IMG/VR virus record: IMGVR_UViG_3300044638_003845
Span: 1-22,143 of that record
DNA: 22,143 bases
Direction: 5' to 3' (one strand)
From: a virus
Below, piece by piece: positions 7,783 through 14,943 of this stretch; within the stretch, counting starts at the first letter, position 1, and each line of letters opens with the position of its first letter. The translations under genes and the position numbers were made by a program. The notes under the pieces were generated by a model. The model made no database searches, was not told where the DNA came from, and saw nothing but the letters and a program-made list of their open reading frames with translations.

Positions 7783-8227
7783 ATTTCTTATGTTCTATAT
7801 AAGAATGATAGAGTTCTAGTTCTTTAGAATCTGCTTCTATTTCCCATGGTGACTTTTCATAGTCATAGTCTTTGTATATCTTGCCCTTCCAGCGGGCAGC
7901 ATTTGGTTTTTTTGCATAAAAACATAACTCATTTCGATCATACTGTTTTAGATGTACAAATTCATGGGCAAGCACTACCATAATAGCATGATACGATTCG
8001 TCATGATGCAATCTAATGATATAGTCTTCGTCTGGATCATCTTTGTAGCATTGATAGCAATCTCCAAATACTTTTTCATTTTCAACCAATCCTTTTACAA
8101 GTTGTATCTTTATACGTATATTACGTTTTCGTGGAAGCAATTGTTTTAGGTAAAAGTATGAAACATCATGCAACAAACGTTTTAGTCGTTTATCGCTGTT
8201 TGAGCCATATACCTTTATACAGATCAT
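7778..8227 (-). CDS. Putative zinc metallopeptidase (HExxH)
   Basis: A 149-residue protein. LAHEFVHLKQY contains H-E-F-V-H at residues 88-92, the gluzincin-type zinc and catalytic motif. SPWEIEAD at 126-133 supplies a likely third ligand (E129 or E131). The spacing of about 37 residues and the small size resemble SprT-like or IrrE-like single-domain peptidases found in phages. The substrate is unknown; a virion or prohead protein, or a host regulator, is possible. The gene stands alone between a strong terminator (8250-8275) and the promoter of the next gene, with its own late-like box TATAAGTA seven bases before the ATG. There is no signal peptide and no targeting-like N-terminus. No Shine-Dalgarno sequence precedes it. 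Confidence 0.7.
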   Translation of the reverse strand: MICIKVYGSNSDKRLKRLLHDVSYFYLKQLLPRKRNIRIKIQLVKGLVENEKVFGDCYQCYKDDPDEDYIIRLHHDESYHAIMVVLAHEFVHLKQYDRNELCFYAKKPNAARWKGKIYKDYDYEKSPWEIEADSKELELYHSYIEHKKL

Positions 8228-8234
8228 ACAACAA

Positions 8235-8242
8235 TACTTATA
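8235..8242 (-). promoter_or_regulatory. Late-promoter-like box before the metallopeptidase
   Basis: The minus strand reads TATAAGTA, seven of eight matches to the T4 late element. It lies directly after a terminator and seven bases before the ATG at 8227, where a promoter would be needed. Confidence 0.5.
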
Positions 8243-8249
8243 AGAAAAA

Positions 8250-8275
8250 CTGGGATCCTAGTTTTAGGATCCCAG
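8250..8275 (-). terminator. Rho-independent terminator after the membrane-protein gene
   Basis: A perfect 11-bp stem (CTGGGATCCTA / TAGGATCCCAG) with a four-base loop (AAAC on the minus strand), followed on the minus strand by TTTTTC. It lies 30 bases after the stop of the gene at 8306-8869 and should end that transcript. In the other direction the T-run begins about four bases further out, so weak two-way activity is possible. Confidence 0.85.
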
Positions 8276-8305
8276 CATATTTTTAAAGGTTATAATAGAG
8301 ATAAA

Positions 8306-8869
8306 TTATTTTTTAATGAGTTTATAAAGTTGGTCTGCAACAACTTGAGCAGACTCCCAATCTTTATTTTCTATGTTCTTTTTCATAGCATTAGTCAAAC
8401 GAGTAATTTTGCCTTTGTCATTTCCGGTGAGTAGAGCTTTTACATTATCGGCTGCTTTTTCTAATTCGTCTGGTTTAAGAATATATTTTCCTTTAATTGC
8501 ATTCCATATTCCTCTAAATGGCCCAATGACCCAAGGCTCAAGTGTTCCTCCAACTCCTCGACTATAGAGTGATAATAATACAAATGGACCCACTACAACC
8601 AATGCAAAATAAGTAGCAGCGAGAGCCCGTATATACATAAGAGAAGCACCGGAGCCAAGTTGTTGCGCAGCTACGTTAATACAAAAGTCCATTATAATAG
8701 AAAAACTTACGGCAGGTACTTCATTAAGTTCTTGTTTTTCCTCAACTATAGCACGAACGATTTCCTCTATAAATTGTTCATTAGTAGAGATTTCTTGAAT
8801 AGAAGTGGTATCGTTAGTATTATTTTCTAGAATATTTCTAGCAGCTTCAATTAGATGTTTGTTTTCCAT
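8306..8869 (-). CDS. Membrane-spanning late protein, possibly processed, function unknown
   Basis: A 187-residue protein. Residues 1-50 are acidic and helical, beginning MENKHLIE|A, where L-I-E|A fits the prohead-protease consensus although the peptide is shorter than the MKSFKEY type. ELNE|V at residue 50 is a second candidate. Residues about 80-102 (YIRALAATYFALVVVGPFVL, start) form a strong transmembrane segment, and 54-76 is a weaker hydrophobic stretch. The C-terminal third is basic and helical. The gene ends at a perfect terminator. A protein with a removable N-terminus and a membrane segment could be an internal head protein that enters the host membrane on DNA entry; this is inference. 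No family recognised. Confidence 0.6.
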   Translation of the reverse strand: MENKHLIEAARNILENNTNDTTSIQEISTNEQFIEEIVRAIVEEKQELNEVPAVSFSIIMDFCINVAAQQLGSGASLMYIRALAATYFALVVVGPFVLLSLYSRGVGGTLEPWVIGPFRGIWNAIKGKYILKPDELEKAADNVKALLTGNDKGKITRLTNAMKKNIENKDWESAQVVADQLYKLIKK

Positions 8870-8893
8870 TTTTTTTAGTTTATTTAGTTTATT

Positions 8894-10426
8894 TTATGCG
8901 TAGGACTCGATCATACGAGCAAGGTCGCCATCAGAAACTTCAACGCCTGCAGCAAGTGCTCCTGCAGCCATATTCAAGCCACGAGAGAGTTTACGAAGGT
9001 TAGCACTCTGTTTGCTTTTGCCTTTACGAAGCAGATCAACAACGTGTAAGCGAGCTTTCTGATCAAGATTTAAACCGTCTTCAAGCTTCATCTCTCCTAC
9101 AATCTTTTCCATAAAGTCATAGATTTCAGTTTCTGTAGGGTCGATGTTGATAATAAATGCACGAGTACGAAGAGCGCCGTCTGGATCAAGCTTATTAAGA
9201 TCGAGGTTTGAGATAAAGATAATCTTTCCAGTAAATTCGAAATAGCGTGGAATCAATCCTTGATCGATAATTTCATCGTCGCTCATGTCGTCTTCAGGAT
9301 CGACAACGTTTTTACCCATCTTGTTCCAAACGAGCTTGCGAATCTTTTTGGTATCGGTAGCAGCCTTTAACAGGTTGCGTGCTTCTTGATCACCAAGTGC
9401 GTCGTCGCTGTCATCAAAGAAAACAATATCATTTTTATAACGAAACAGCAATGAATAGAGACCAGCTGCGCTTGCAGAACCAGTATTCTTGAAATAGCCG
9501 TTTCCATCACTCAGTCCCATGCTTGAAAGAATCTTTTCAGTAGTGTGTGTTTTACCAACACCACCTTTACCAGAAACGAATAGCGCATTCGCTGCGCCAC
9601 TTACAGTAAGCTTAACAAGATTTTCAAGATCTTTTAGTTGTGCTTCAAAGGACAAACGATCTTGATTTTTTTCAAGTTCTTCTACTTCAGGAGAATAACT
9701 GTATTTTTCTTTGGCTGCTCCCTTTGAAACTGTACCAGACACGATTCCGATGCGAGCCATAATCTTTCCCTTTTCAGCTTTGATCTGCTTTAGGTCTTTT
9801 GCCTTGCCAACCCAGACATACTTGATGCCTTGCTTTTCAATATAGTTTGGATATGCCGCTGAAAGAGCGTCAAAGATTTTAACACCTGGAACACCAAACA
9901 TGCTGTAAATTTTGCTCTTTACAAAATTTGGATCGACGAGATAGTCAGCAATCTCATCAAAGATGGCTTCAAAGTCATGATTGCCACGAGCTTCATTCAA
10001 CACTCCTTCATAGAGTGGCACTTCGTCAGGCATGCTGTAAATCTTGCCAAGTTCGGCAGTTCCAGCGCTTAAGATGTCTGCGATAATAGGCAAAGTCTTT
10101 ACAAGTGATACATCCTGATCAAATTCAATATGAAAAGGAACTGGATTTTTACCGTTCCAATAATCTATCGAAGTAAGATTATTAAGCCCTACAAGTGAGC
10201 TTTGTGTCCAGTTAAAACGTACACTCATATTGCGCTTTGCCGAGTAAAGACGTAATCCAAAACCAATACCGTTAGAGTTTGTATATTTTTCTAAACCAGG
10301 ATATCTGAAAAACGTTGTGCCAGTTTTCTTCTTGAGATAGCGTTGAATGATGAATGCTGCTTTTTCTACAGATGATGTAGAGAGTGCCTCTGTTAGGTAA
10401 CGTTTAAATTCGGTTAGTCGTGACAT
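8894..10426 (-). CDS. AAA ATPase with capsid-targeting-like N-terminus
   Basis: A 510-residue P-loop ATPase. Walker A is GKGGVGKT at 286-293 and Walker B is DIVFFDD at 333-339. ISNLDLN in the later FTGKIIFISNLDLNKLD block fits sensor 1, and GALRTRAF would place arginine-finger residues. A separate N-terminal domain (about 20-140) has no motif I know. The protein begins MSRLTEFKRYLTE|A, a possible capsid-targeting peptide with cut site L-T-E|A, and has a second site VLNE|A at 145 that would remove the N-terminal domain. I recall similar ATPases of unknown function in marine T4-like phages. The gene is the first of the late module, preceded by two TATAAATA boxes and separated from the helicase by 40 bases. 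Whether it acts in DNA metabolism, assembly or ejection is unknown. Confidence 0.75.
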   Translation of the reverse strand: MSRLTEFKRYLTEALSTSSVEKAAFIIQRYLKKKTGTTFFRYPGLEKYTNSNGIGFGLRLYSAKRNMSVRFNWTQSSLVGLNNLTSIDYWNGKNPVPFHIEFDQDVSLVKTLPIIADILSAGTAELGKIYSMPDEVPLYEGVLNEARGNHDFEAIFDEIADYLVDPNFVKSKIYSMFGVPGVKIFDALSAAYPNYIEKQGIKYVWVGKAKDLKQIKAEKGKIMARIGIVSGTVSKGAAKEKYSYSPEVEELEKNQDRLSFEAQLKDLENLVKLTVSGAANALFVSGKGGVGKTHTTEKILSSMGLSDGNGYFKNTGSASAAGLYSLLFRYKNDIVFFDDSDDALGDQEARNLLKAATDTKKIRKLVWNKMGKNVVDPEDDMSDDEIIDQGLIPRYFEFTGKIIFISNLDLNKLDPDGALRTRAFIINIDPTETEIYDFMEKIVGEMKLEDGLNLDQKARLHVVDLLRKGKSKQSANLRKLSRGLNMAAGALAAGVEVSDGDLARMIESYA

Positions 10427-10432
10427 ATAGTG

Positions 10433-10440
10433 TATTTATA
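10433..10440 (-). promoter_or_regulatory. T4-type late promoter, proximal box before the AAA ATPase
   Basis: An exact TATAAATA on the minus strand, ending six bases before the ATG at 10426. Transcription from it would begin at or near the start codon, so it may be weak or give an almost leaderless message. Confidence 0.45.
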
Positions 10441-10455
10441 AAATAATTTATGTAT

Positions 10456-10463
10456 TATTTATA
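10456..10463 (-). promoter_or_regulatory. T4-type late promoter, distal box before the AAA ATPase
   Basis: An exact TATAAATA on the minus strand, 29 bases before the ATG at 10426 and just past the helicase stop. Its spacing gives a normal short leader. It marks the border between the replication genes and the late module. Confidence 0.7.
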
Positions 10464-10466
10464 TAA

Positions 10467-11855
10467 TTACACGTTTATGCTACTATAGTCTCTATTTTTT
10501 CGTTGACTATTAAATGGAGTGCTTACTACTGGAGAACTATCACCATCATTGGTAATATTTGCCATAGGATCTGAAATATCATATAGTCTCATCTTTGAAA
10601 GATCAATTCCGATAGTAAATCGTTTGTTGCTTGTTGGATCATTATAGCGATTCTTAAGCTGCTTGACCATAATTTGATTCATCTTATCAAGTTGTTCGGT
10701 GCGAATAAACGCAAGCATCAAGTCGGCCGTGGCAGGTAGTCCAAAACTTTCGCTGGTATCTGTAATTTCTACATCTGAATTATTAAATCCTCCGCGAGTG
10801 ACCTGAGTGGCACTCCATATTGGTACATTAAACTCAACTGCTAAACCGCGAAGTTCTTCAGCAATACTCTTGATTAGACTGTATGTGTTAACGCTTCCAC
10901 CAAGCCCCTTCATTCGACTGCTAGCACAGATATTTAGATAGTCAACATAGATAATGTCTGGCTCAAATTTTTTCTTGAGTTTTAATTCTAGCAACAGCGC
11001 TCTAAAGTGACCAACGTGAGCAGCTGCGGTTGGATATTCCTTTACGATAAGTTTTCCATGAGTTCGCTGACTTATAGATGATACCTTAGAGCGAAACTCA
11101 TTTTGTGATAGATCTTTAAGCTTATCGATTCGTATATCAAGCAGATTTGCATCGATACGTTCTGCGATACGTTCCTCAGCCATCTCAAGAGTAATATACA
11201 AGACATTTCGGCCTTGAGCAAGAGCCGCACTTGCCATATGACACATACCAAGACTTTTTCCACATCCTGTACCAGCAAGAATAATGTTTAGTGTTTTTCT
11301 TGGAATTCCACCACCAGTAATTGTATTAAACATATCCAAGTCGAATGGAATCTTATCTTCAGTCTTGTGATAAAACTCATAGCGACCGTCTACGTTTTCA
11401 AGATAATCATGCCCAACGTTTGTATCAAATGTTACACTTAGTGCTTTGCTAAGTATGCTTGGAATAGCACCTTCAGCTTTATCTTTTACCTTGCCATCTA
11501 TGATAGAAATTGATTCTATGATTGCAAGATGCACTGCACGATCTTTACACCATTTTTCAGTACTATCAAGCAGCCATTCACTTTCTACGACTATTGGACT
11601 TGCAAGTGATTGAATATGAGTCAGAGCATCGGTTGCATTCGGATGACGAATCTGTTCAGAATTTTGAAATTCGATTGCAAGCGCTGTTGAGTTTGGCAGC
11701 TTATTATATTTTGTAATAAACTTTAAGATGCAATCATAGACTAGACGAGACGCTCCTTCAAAATATTCTGGTTTTAAATGTGGTAATGCTTTACGACAAA
11801 ATGATTCTTGATGTATTAAATTATTAATTATAGTGCTTTCGAGACTGCTATCCAT
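10467..11855 (-). CDS. 41: Replicative DNA helicase, DnaB/T4 gp41 family
   Basis: A 462-residue RecA-fold hexameric helicase, close to the usual size of T4 gp41. An N-terminal helical domain (1-140) precedes the ATPase core: GGGIPRKTLNIILAGTGCGK (181-200) followed by S201 contains Walker A GTGCGKS. The block IIYVDYLNICASSRMKGLGG contains Walker B, and WSATQVTRGGFNNSDVEITD holds the conserved Gln and switch region of DnaB-type enzymes. It unwinds the fork ahead of the phage polymerase, moving on the lagging strand and recruiting primase. It overlaps the small upstream gene by eight bases and lies in the same unit as uvsX, as in T4 (uvsX-40-41). The C-terminal tail is Ser/Asn-rich and probably disordered. 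Confidence 0.95.
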   Translation of the reverse strand: MDSSLESTIINNLIHQESFCRKALPHLKPEYFEGASRLVYDCILKFITKYNKLPNSTALAIEFQNSEQIRHPNATDALTHIQSLASPIVVESEWLLDSTEKWCKDRAVHLAIIESISIIDGKVKDKAEGAIPSILSKALSVTFDTNVGHDYLENVDGRYEFYHKTEDKIPFDLDMFNTITGGGIPRKTLNIILAGTGCGKSLGMCHMASAALAQGRNVLYITLEMAEERIAERIDANLLDIRIDKLKDLSQNEFRSKVSSISQRTHGKLIVKEYPTAAAHVGHFRALLLELKLKKKFEPDIIYVDYLNICASSRMKGLGGSVNTYSLIKSIAEELRGLAVEFNVPIWSATQVTRGGFNNSDVEITDTSESFGLPATADLMLAFIRTEQLDKMNQIMVKQLKNRYNDPTSNKRFTIGIDLSKMRLYDISDPMANITNDGDSSPVVSTPFNSQRKNRDYSSINV

Positions 11856-12147
11856 GATTTCCTATTTTAAAGTCTTGATTTGAGAGTATATCGTTTAAGA
11901 CGTCACCAATATGGTTTTTAAATACGTCATCCGTATCTAGATCTATCTTATCTAGATTTTTTGGTATGTAAATAATTTTATACGCAAAAGATAATTTACA
12001 TACTCCATTATTTTCATCTTCATTTAATCGAATACTTCCATATTTGTAGATTAGATTAGAATATTGACCACTAGTTAGTTTAATTGCATAAACTTTATCG
12101 TTCGATGGATCGTCTACGAATATATAATCAGTTATTTCGCTTGGCAT
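11848..12147 (-). CDS. Small conserved protein in the position of T4 gene 40
   Basis: A 99-residue protein with a beta-rich N-terminal part (SEITDYIFVDDPSNDKVYAI) and a C-terminal acidic helix around DVFKNHIGDVLNDILSNQ (about 73-90). The pattern of strand-forming SFAYKII followed by an acidic helix with GD-x-L resembles small proteins that sit just before gp41 in many T4-like phages. In T4 this slot holds gene 40, the head-vertex assembly chaperone. The assignment rests on position and size, not on a firm motif. The last eight bases overlap the helicase start, so the two are translationally coupled. Confidence 0.65.
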   Translation of the reverse strand: MPSEITDYIFVDDPSNDKVYAIKLTSGQYSNLIYKYGSIRLNEDENNGVCKLSFAYKIIYIPKNLDKIDLDTDDVFKNHIGDVLNDILSNQDFKIGNHG

Positions 12148-12152
12148 AATTT

Positions 12153-12752
12153 TTAGTCACATGTGTTTCCATAGTGTTCAGGCAGCCAAACATACGAAGA
12201 AACTACATATTTTGAGTTGGATACTGGAGTTGCACCCTTATGAGGATACATAAAATATGGAGGGAAACATAGTACGTTGCCAGCTTCTGGTTTTATCGCA
12301 ATTTCTGTTCCGATATCAAACAACGTTTCTCCGCCTTCAGCAACATCGTTGAGATACCAAAACATTACGATTGCTCGTTTACTAGAAGGAATATCACAAT
12401 GATCAGTATGCCAATCAAAGATTCCAGTTCCTGGTTCATAACGCTTTATTCGTGGAGCTTCAAAATCTTTTAGCGGTTCATAGCATGGCAGTCTGTCTTT
12501 TAGAATGTTGCATGTTTTTTCAAGATAATGATTGTTTACTGCCCTCATGAGCTGCATCATTGGCACTCTAAATTCAGAGAACGCATCATGATCAAGCATG
12601 TTGATTTCACCAAAATCAAATATTTTATTTTTACGCTGTAGCTTTAATGGATCTGAAGCACCGATAGAATCATAGGTGTCTATAAGTGCTTGACACATAT
12701 CAAGCGGCATCGCTCCCTTGAGCAGCATTATATAGTCTGCAAGAGTTTTCAT
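12153..12752 (-). CDS. 2-oxoglutarate/Fe(II)-dependent dioxygenase (prolyl hydroxylase-like)
   Basis: A 199-residue protein of the double-stranded beta-helix dioxygenase superfamily. DWHTDHCD (113-120) gives H115 and D117, and HKGATPV gives H171: together the HxD...H iron triad. K181 in NSKYVVSSYVW fills the place of the basic residue that binds the 2-oxoglutarate carboxylate. GGETLF (140-145) is the signature turn of the prolyl 4-hydroxylase branch. Marine T4-like phages often carry such enzymes and their substrates are mostly unproven. Its place between uvsX and the helicase, close to the base-modification genes, makes a nucleic-acid substrate possible, although P4H-type protein hydroxylation is the default. 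The start overlaps the end of uvsX by four bases. Confidence 0.88.
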   Translation of the reverse strand: MKTLADYIMLLKGAMPLDMCQALIDTYDSIGASDPLKLQRKNKIFDFGEINMLDHDAFSEFRVPMMQLMRAVNNHYLEKTCNILKDRLPCYEPLKDFEAPRIKRYEPGTGIFDWHTDHCDIPSSKRAIVMFWYLNDVAEGGETLFDIGTEIAIKPEAGNVLCFPPYFMYPHKGATPVSNSKYVVSSYVWLPEHYGNTCD

Positions 12753-13810
12753 TCTTCTTCAAATGTAACTTCGTCCTGAGAATCATCGATCATGTCTCGT
12801 AGACCGATCGTATATTTCTTCTTGATATAAGAAGCAAAATCAGTTTTGGTAAAGATTGTTTCCCAAAAATCTTTCGTAAGAGTCTGAGCTGCACGAAGAT
12901 TTGCAGTAAGTTCAGTCTTTGTTGCTGGATCATATGCAACATACCAACCATTCTTTGGTTTTACTACATAGCCACCATCTACTGCAATATCAAGAAGACC
13001 ACTCCATTTTTGAATGCCGCCTTCCCAACTTACGCTAATCGGAATCTTACTCTTTTCTTTTACGAATCTAGATTTTTCAACGTTGATAACAAAATGATAG
13101 CCTTGAATCTCTGTGCCTTCTTTGTCTTGCTGACGCCCCAAAATCCAGATGTTGTCGGCAGAATAGGTGATGCCTGTTCCACCGCTAACGACAGCTTTAC
13201 TAAACATCTCTTGAGTTTGATATGTATGGTTAATTGCGAGAAGCGGAATATTCTTAAGAGTAAGATATGGAGTCACCATACGAAACAGACCCTTTAGACT
13301 TTTTGCTCGAGTCATGTCAGCGACACTCTTTTCATTCATCGCATCTTCAAGTTCTTTCTTGGATGCAAGGTTTCCTACCGAATCCACGACGATGATAACT
13401 TTGTCTTTGCGATCTAGTTCTTCAAGCTGATTTACGATATCAAACTTGAGTTCTTCGATATTTTTGATTGGAATATGAAGCACTCGATTTGTGTCAATAC
13501 CAAAACTTTCAAAATATGCTTGCGGACTTCCAAACTCGCTGTCATAAAACATCAAGCACGCATCGCTATGCTTCTTAAGATACGCGCTTGCCATAAGCAA
13601 CGCAAAACTTGTTTTAAAGTGTTTACTTGGACCTGCGAGTACGGTAAGACCGCTTGTAAGTCCTCCATCGATGCTGCCGCTCAGCGCAACGTTAATCATT
13701 GGAACGCTTGTACTCGTAACATCTTTATCAGAATAGAACGCACTCTCTGCAAGTACTTCAGCTTCTTTGATACGACAATTCTTTTTTAGTTTTTCTAATA
13801 CTGATGACAT
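12749..13810 (-). CDS. uvsX: RecA-like recombination protein UvsX
   Basis: A 353-residue strand-exchange ATPase. Walker A is GPSKHFKTS at 60-68, a form typical of UvsX rather than RecA (which has GPESSGKT). Walker B lies in KVIIVVDSVGNLASKKELED (about 136-155), and the L1/L2 region follows with NEKSVADMTRAKSLKGLFRM. GGTGITYSADNIWILGRQQD is the conserved strand before the core end. The acidic tail SQDEVTFEEE matches the tail seen in UvsX. It drives recombination-dependent replication and repair, normally with UvsY and gp32, neither of which is in the window. A sigma70-like promoter precedes it, so uvsX, the dioxygenase, the small gene and gp41 probably form one early/middle operon. Confidence 0.95.
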   Translation of the reverse strand: MSSVLEKLKKNCRIKEAEVLAESAFYSDKDVTSTSVPMINVALSGSIDGGLTSGLTVLAGPSKHFKTSFALLMASAYLKKHSDACLMFYDSEFGSPQAYFESFGIDTNRVLHIPIKNIEELKFDIVNQLEELDRKDKVIIVVDSVGNLASKKELEDAMNEKSVADMTRAKSLKGLFRMVTPYLTLKNIPLLAINHTYQTQEMFSKAVVSGGTGITYSADNIWILGRQQDKEGTEIQGYHFVINVEKSRFVKEKSKIPISVSWEGGIQKWSGLLDIAVDGGYVVKPKNGWYVAYDPATKTELTANLRAAQTLTKDFWETIFTKTDFASYIKKKYTIGLRDMIDDSQDEVTFEEE

Positions 13811-13832
13811 AATTTATTTGTGTTGTGTTGCT

Positions 13833-13861
13833 ATTATAATATATTCTTTTGTAAATGTACA
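13833..13861 (-). promoter_or_regulatory. Sigma70-like promoter before uvsX
   Basis: On the minus strand the -35 hexamer is TGTACA (13861-13856), followed by a 17-base spacer and a perfect -10 TATAAT (13838-13833). The ATG follows 22 bases later through a CA-rich leader with no Shine-Dalgarno site. The same TGTACA-17-TATAAT layout occurs at 20751-20779. Confidence 0.7.
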
Positions 13862-14914
13862 TTATAAAAAGAATGAATCTAAACTATTATTCTGATTCAA
13901 ATCTTTTTCGATGCCTGTCCAATGCGGATAAAATTCTCTAGACAAATGAACTGATTGTGGTTTTTCCATCTTTGCAAAGTCTAGCTCTCCAAGACTGTTT
14001 GCTAGATAGTCTGTCCATCGAATAAGCTTTGCTCTAGTCGCTATTCGTTCAGCTTCATCTGCAAATATCTGTCGACACTCGTTGCGTTGTTGCCAAGACC
14101 CATAGAATGGCTGACCTTTATAGTAGCCAGTTTTTGGCAACTTTCGAGATGGATTTTCAATCAAAAGCGGTTCATATATAGAGACGTCATCGATAGGCAA
14201 CGATTCTACCGCTTCGACATATCGTTTTACAAGATCCTTAGTATTTTGAATATAGTCTGGAGATATTCTGCAAAGATGATGTCTGATATCGATGTTGCCA
14301 AAATAGCACTCAAGCGCTTCAACTTGATTTAGATCTTTATGGGGAATAGTATCTCTGATTCCATCGTTGATCACTCCGTTTAATGTTTTAAACGGGATAG
14401 AATTTACAGTCCAACCTGGACGATACATACAAATCGAATGAGAATCTCCAATCACAACCTTGCTTGTTATGTGTGGAAACTTTAAGGTTGGAGCGTGTAT
14501 ATACATACGCTTAAGATTTTCAAGGTCGACTTCGAGCCATTCTTGTTGAATAGGTTTTTTGGCTTGCGTCGCCTTAGAGATTCGTTCAGACAGCATTTCA
14601 TGATATGCTGGAAAATCACATGCCAACGAAATGACACGACCTTTAAATTGAGAAAATGCTTTTACGTTTTTGACGTTTGAATATTTTTCGAGGCCTCCAA
14701 AAAGATTTAACGTACCAAACCAATCGTTTCCATGATAAACGTATAGTGTATCATATTGATTATAGTCGTCGACCTTTCCACCAAAATTAATGTCAAGATC
14801 AACTCCAGATTGTCGAATCATATCGGCATAAATTACACCCTGTGATGAACGATGAGACGATGGTCTATCGCTAATTGAATTAAATGGGCAGCTTAACAGT
14901 GCTTTCATCGACAT
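13862..14914 (-). CDS. GDSHS-motif (SGNH-like) protein of the hypermodification cassette
   Basis: A 350-residue protein. Residues 153-160 (VVIGDSHS) resemble the GDS nucleophile block of SGNH/GDSL hydrolases, with S158 as candidate nucleophile, and YRPGW follows. The C-terminal third holds LPKTGYYKGQPFYGSWQQRN followed by ECRQIF, and later LIRWTDYL and EKPQSVHLSREFY. I recognise this set from phage proteins of unknown function that travel with DNA-hypermodification genes. A catalytic His/Asp pair near the C-terminus, needed for a true SGNH hydrolase, cannot be fixed by eye. The gene lies between the transferase-like gene and uvsX with a 29-base gap upstream. An alternative start two codons in (MKALLSCP) is equally plausible. 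Role in trimming, transferring or activating the modifying group is inference. Confidence 0.55.
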   Translation of the reverse strand: MSMKALLSCPFNSISDRPSSHRSSQGVIYADMIRQSGVDLDINFGGKVDDYNQYDTLYVYHGNDWFGTLNLFGGLEKYSNVKNVKAFSQFKGRVISLACDFPAYHEMLSERISKATQAKKPIQQEWLEVDLENLKRMYIHAPTLKFPHITSKVVIGDSHSICMYRPGWTVNSIPFKTLNGVINDGIRDTIPHKDLNQVEALECYFGNIDIRHHLCRISPDYIQNTKDLVKRYVEAVESLPIDDVSIYEPLLIENPSRKLPKTGYYKGQPFYGSWQQRNECRQIFADEAERIATRAKLIRWTDYLANSLGELDFAKMEKPQSVHLSREFYPHWTGIEKDLNQNNSLDSFFL

Positions 14915-14943
14915 ACTATACTCTAAATTTATATCTTTGTAAA

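Noticed and set aside
11072-11278. Minus-strand 68-residue frame within the helicase gene
   Set aside because: It lies wholly inside gp41 in a different frame with no start signal or motif; same for 19249-19431 inside gene 42.
14915-14942. TTTACA-17-TATAGT promoter before the GDSHS gene
   Set aside because: The -10 hexamer touches the ATG, so transcription would start inside the gene; the match is probably due to AT-rich sequence.
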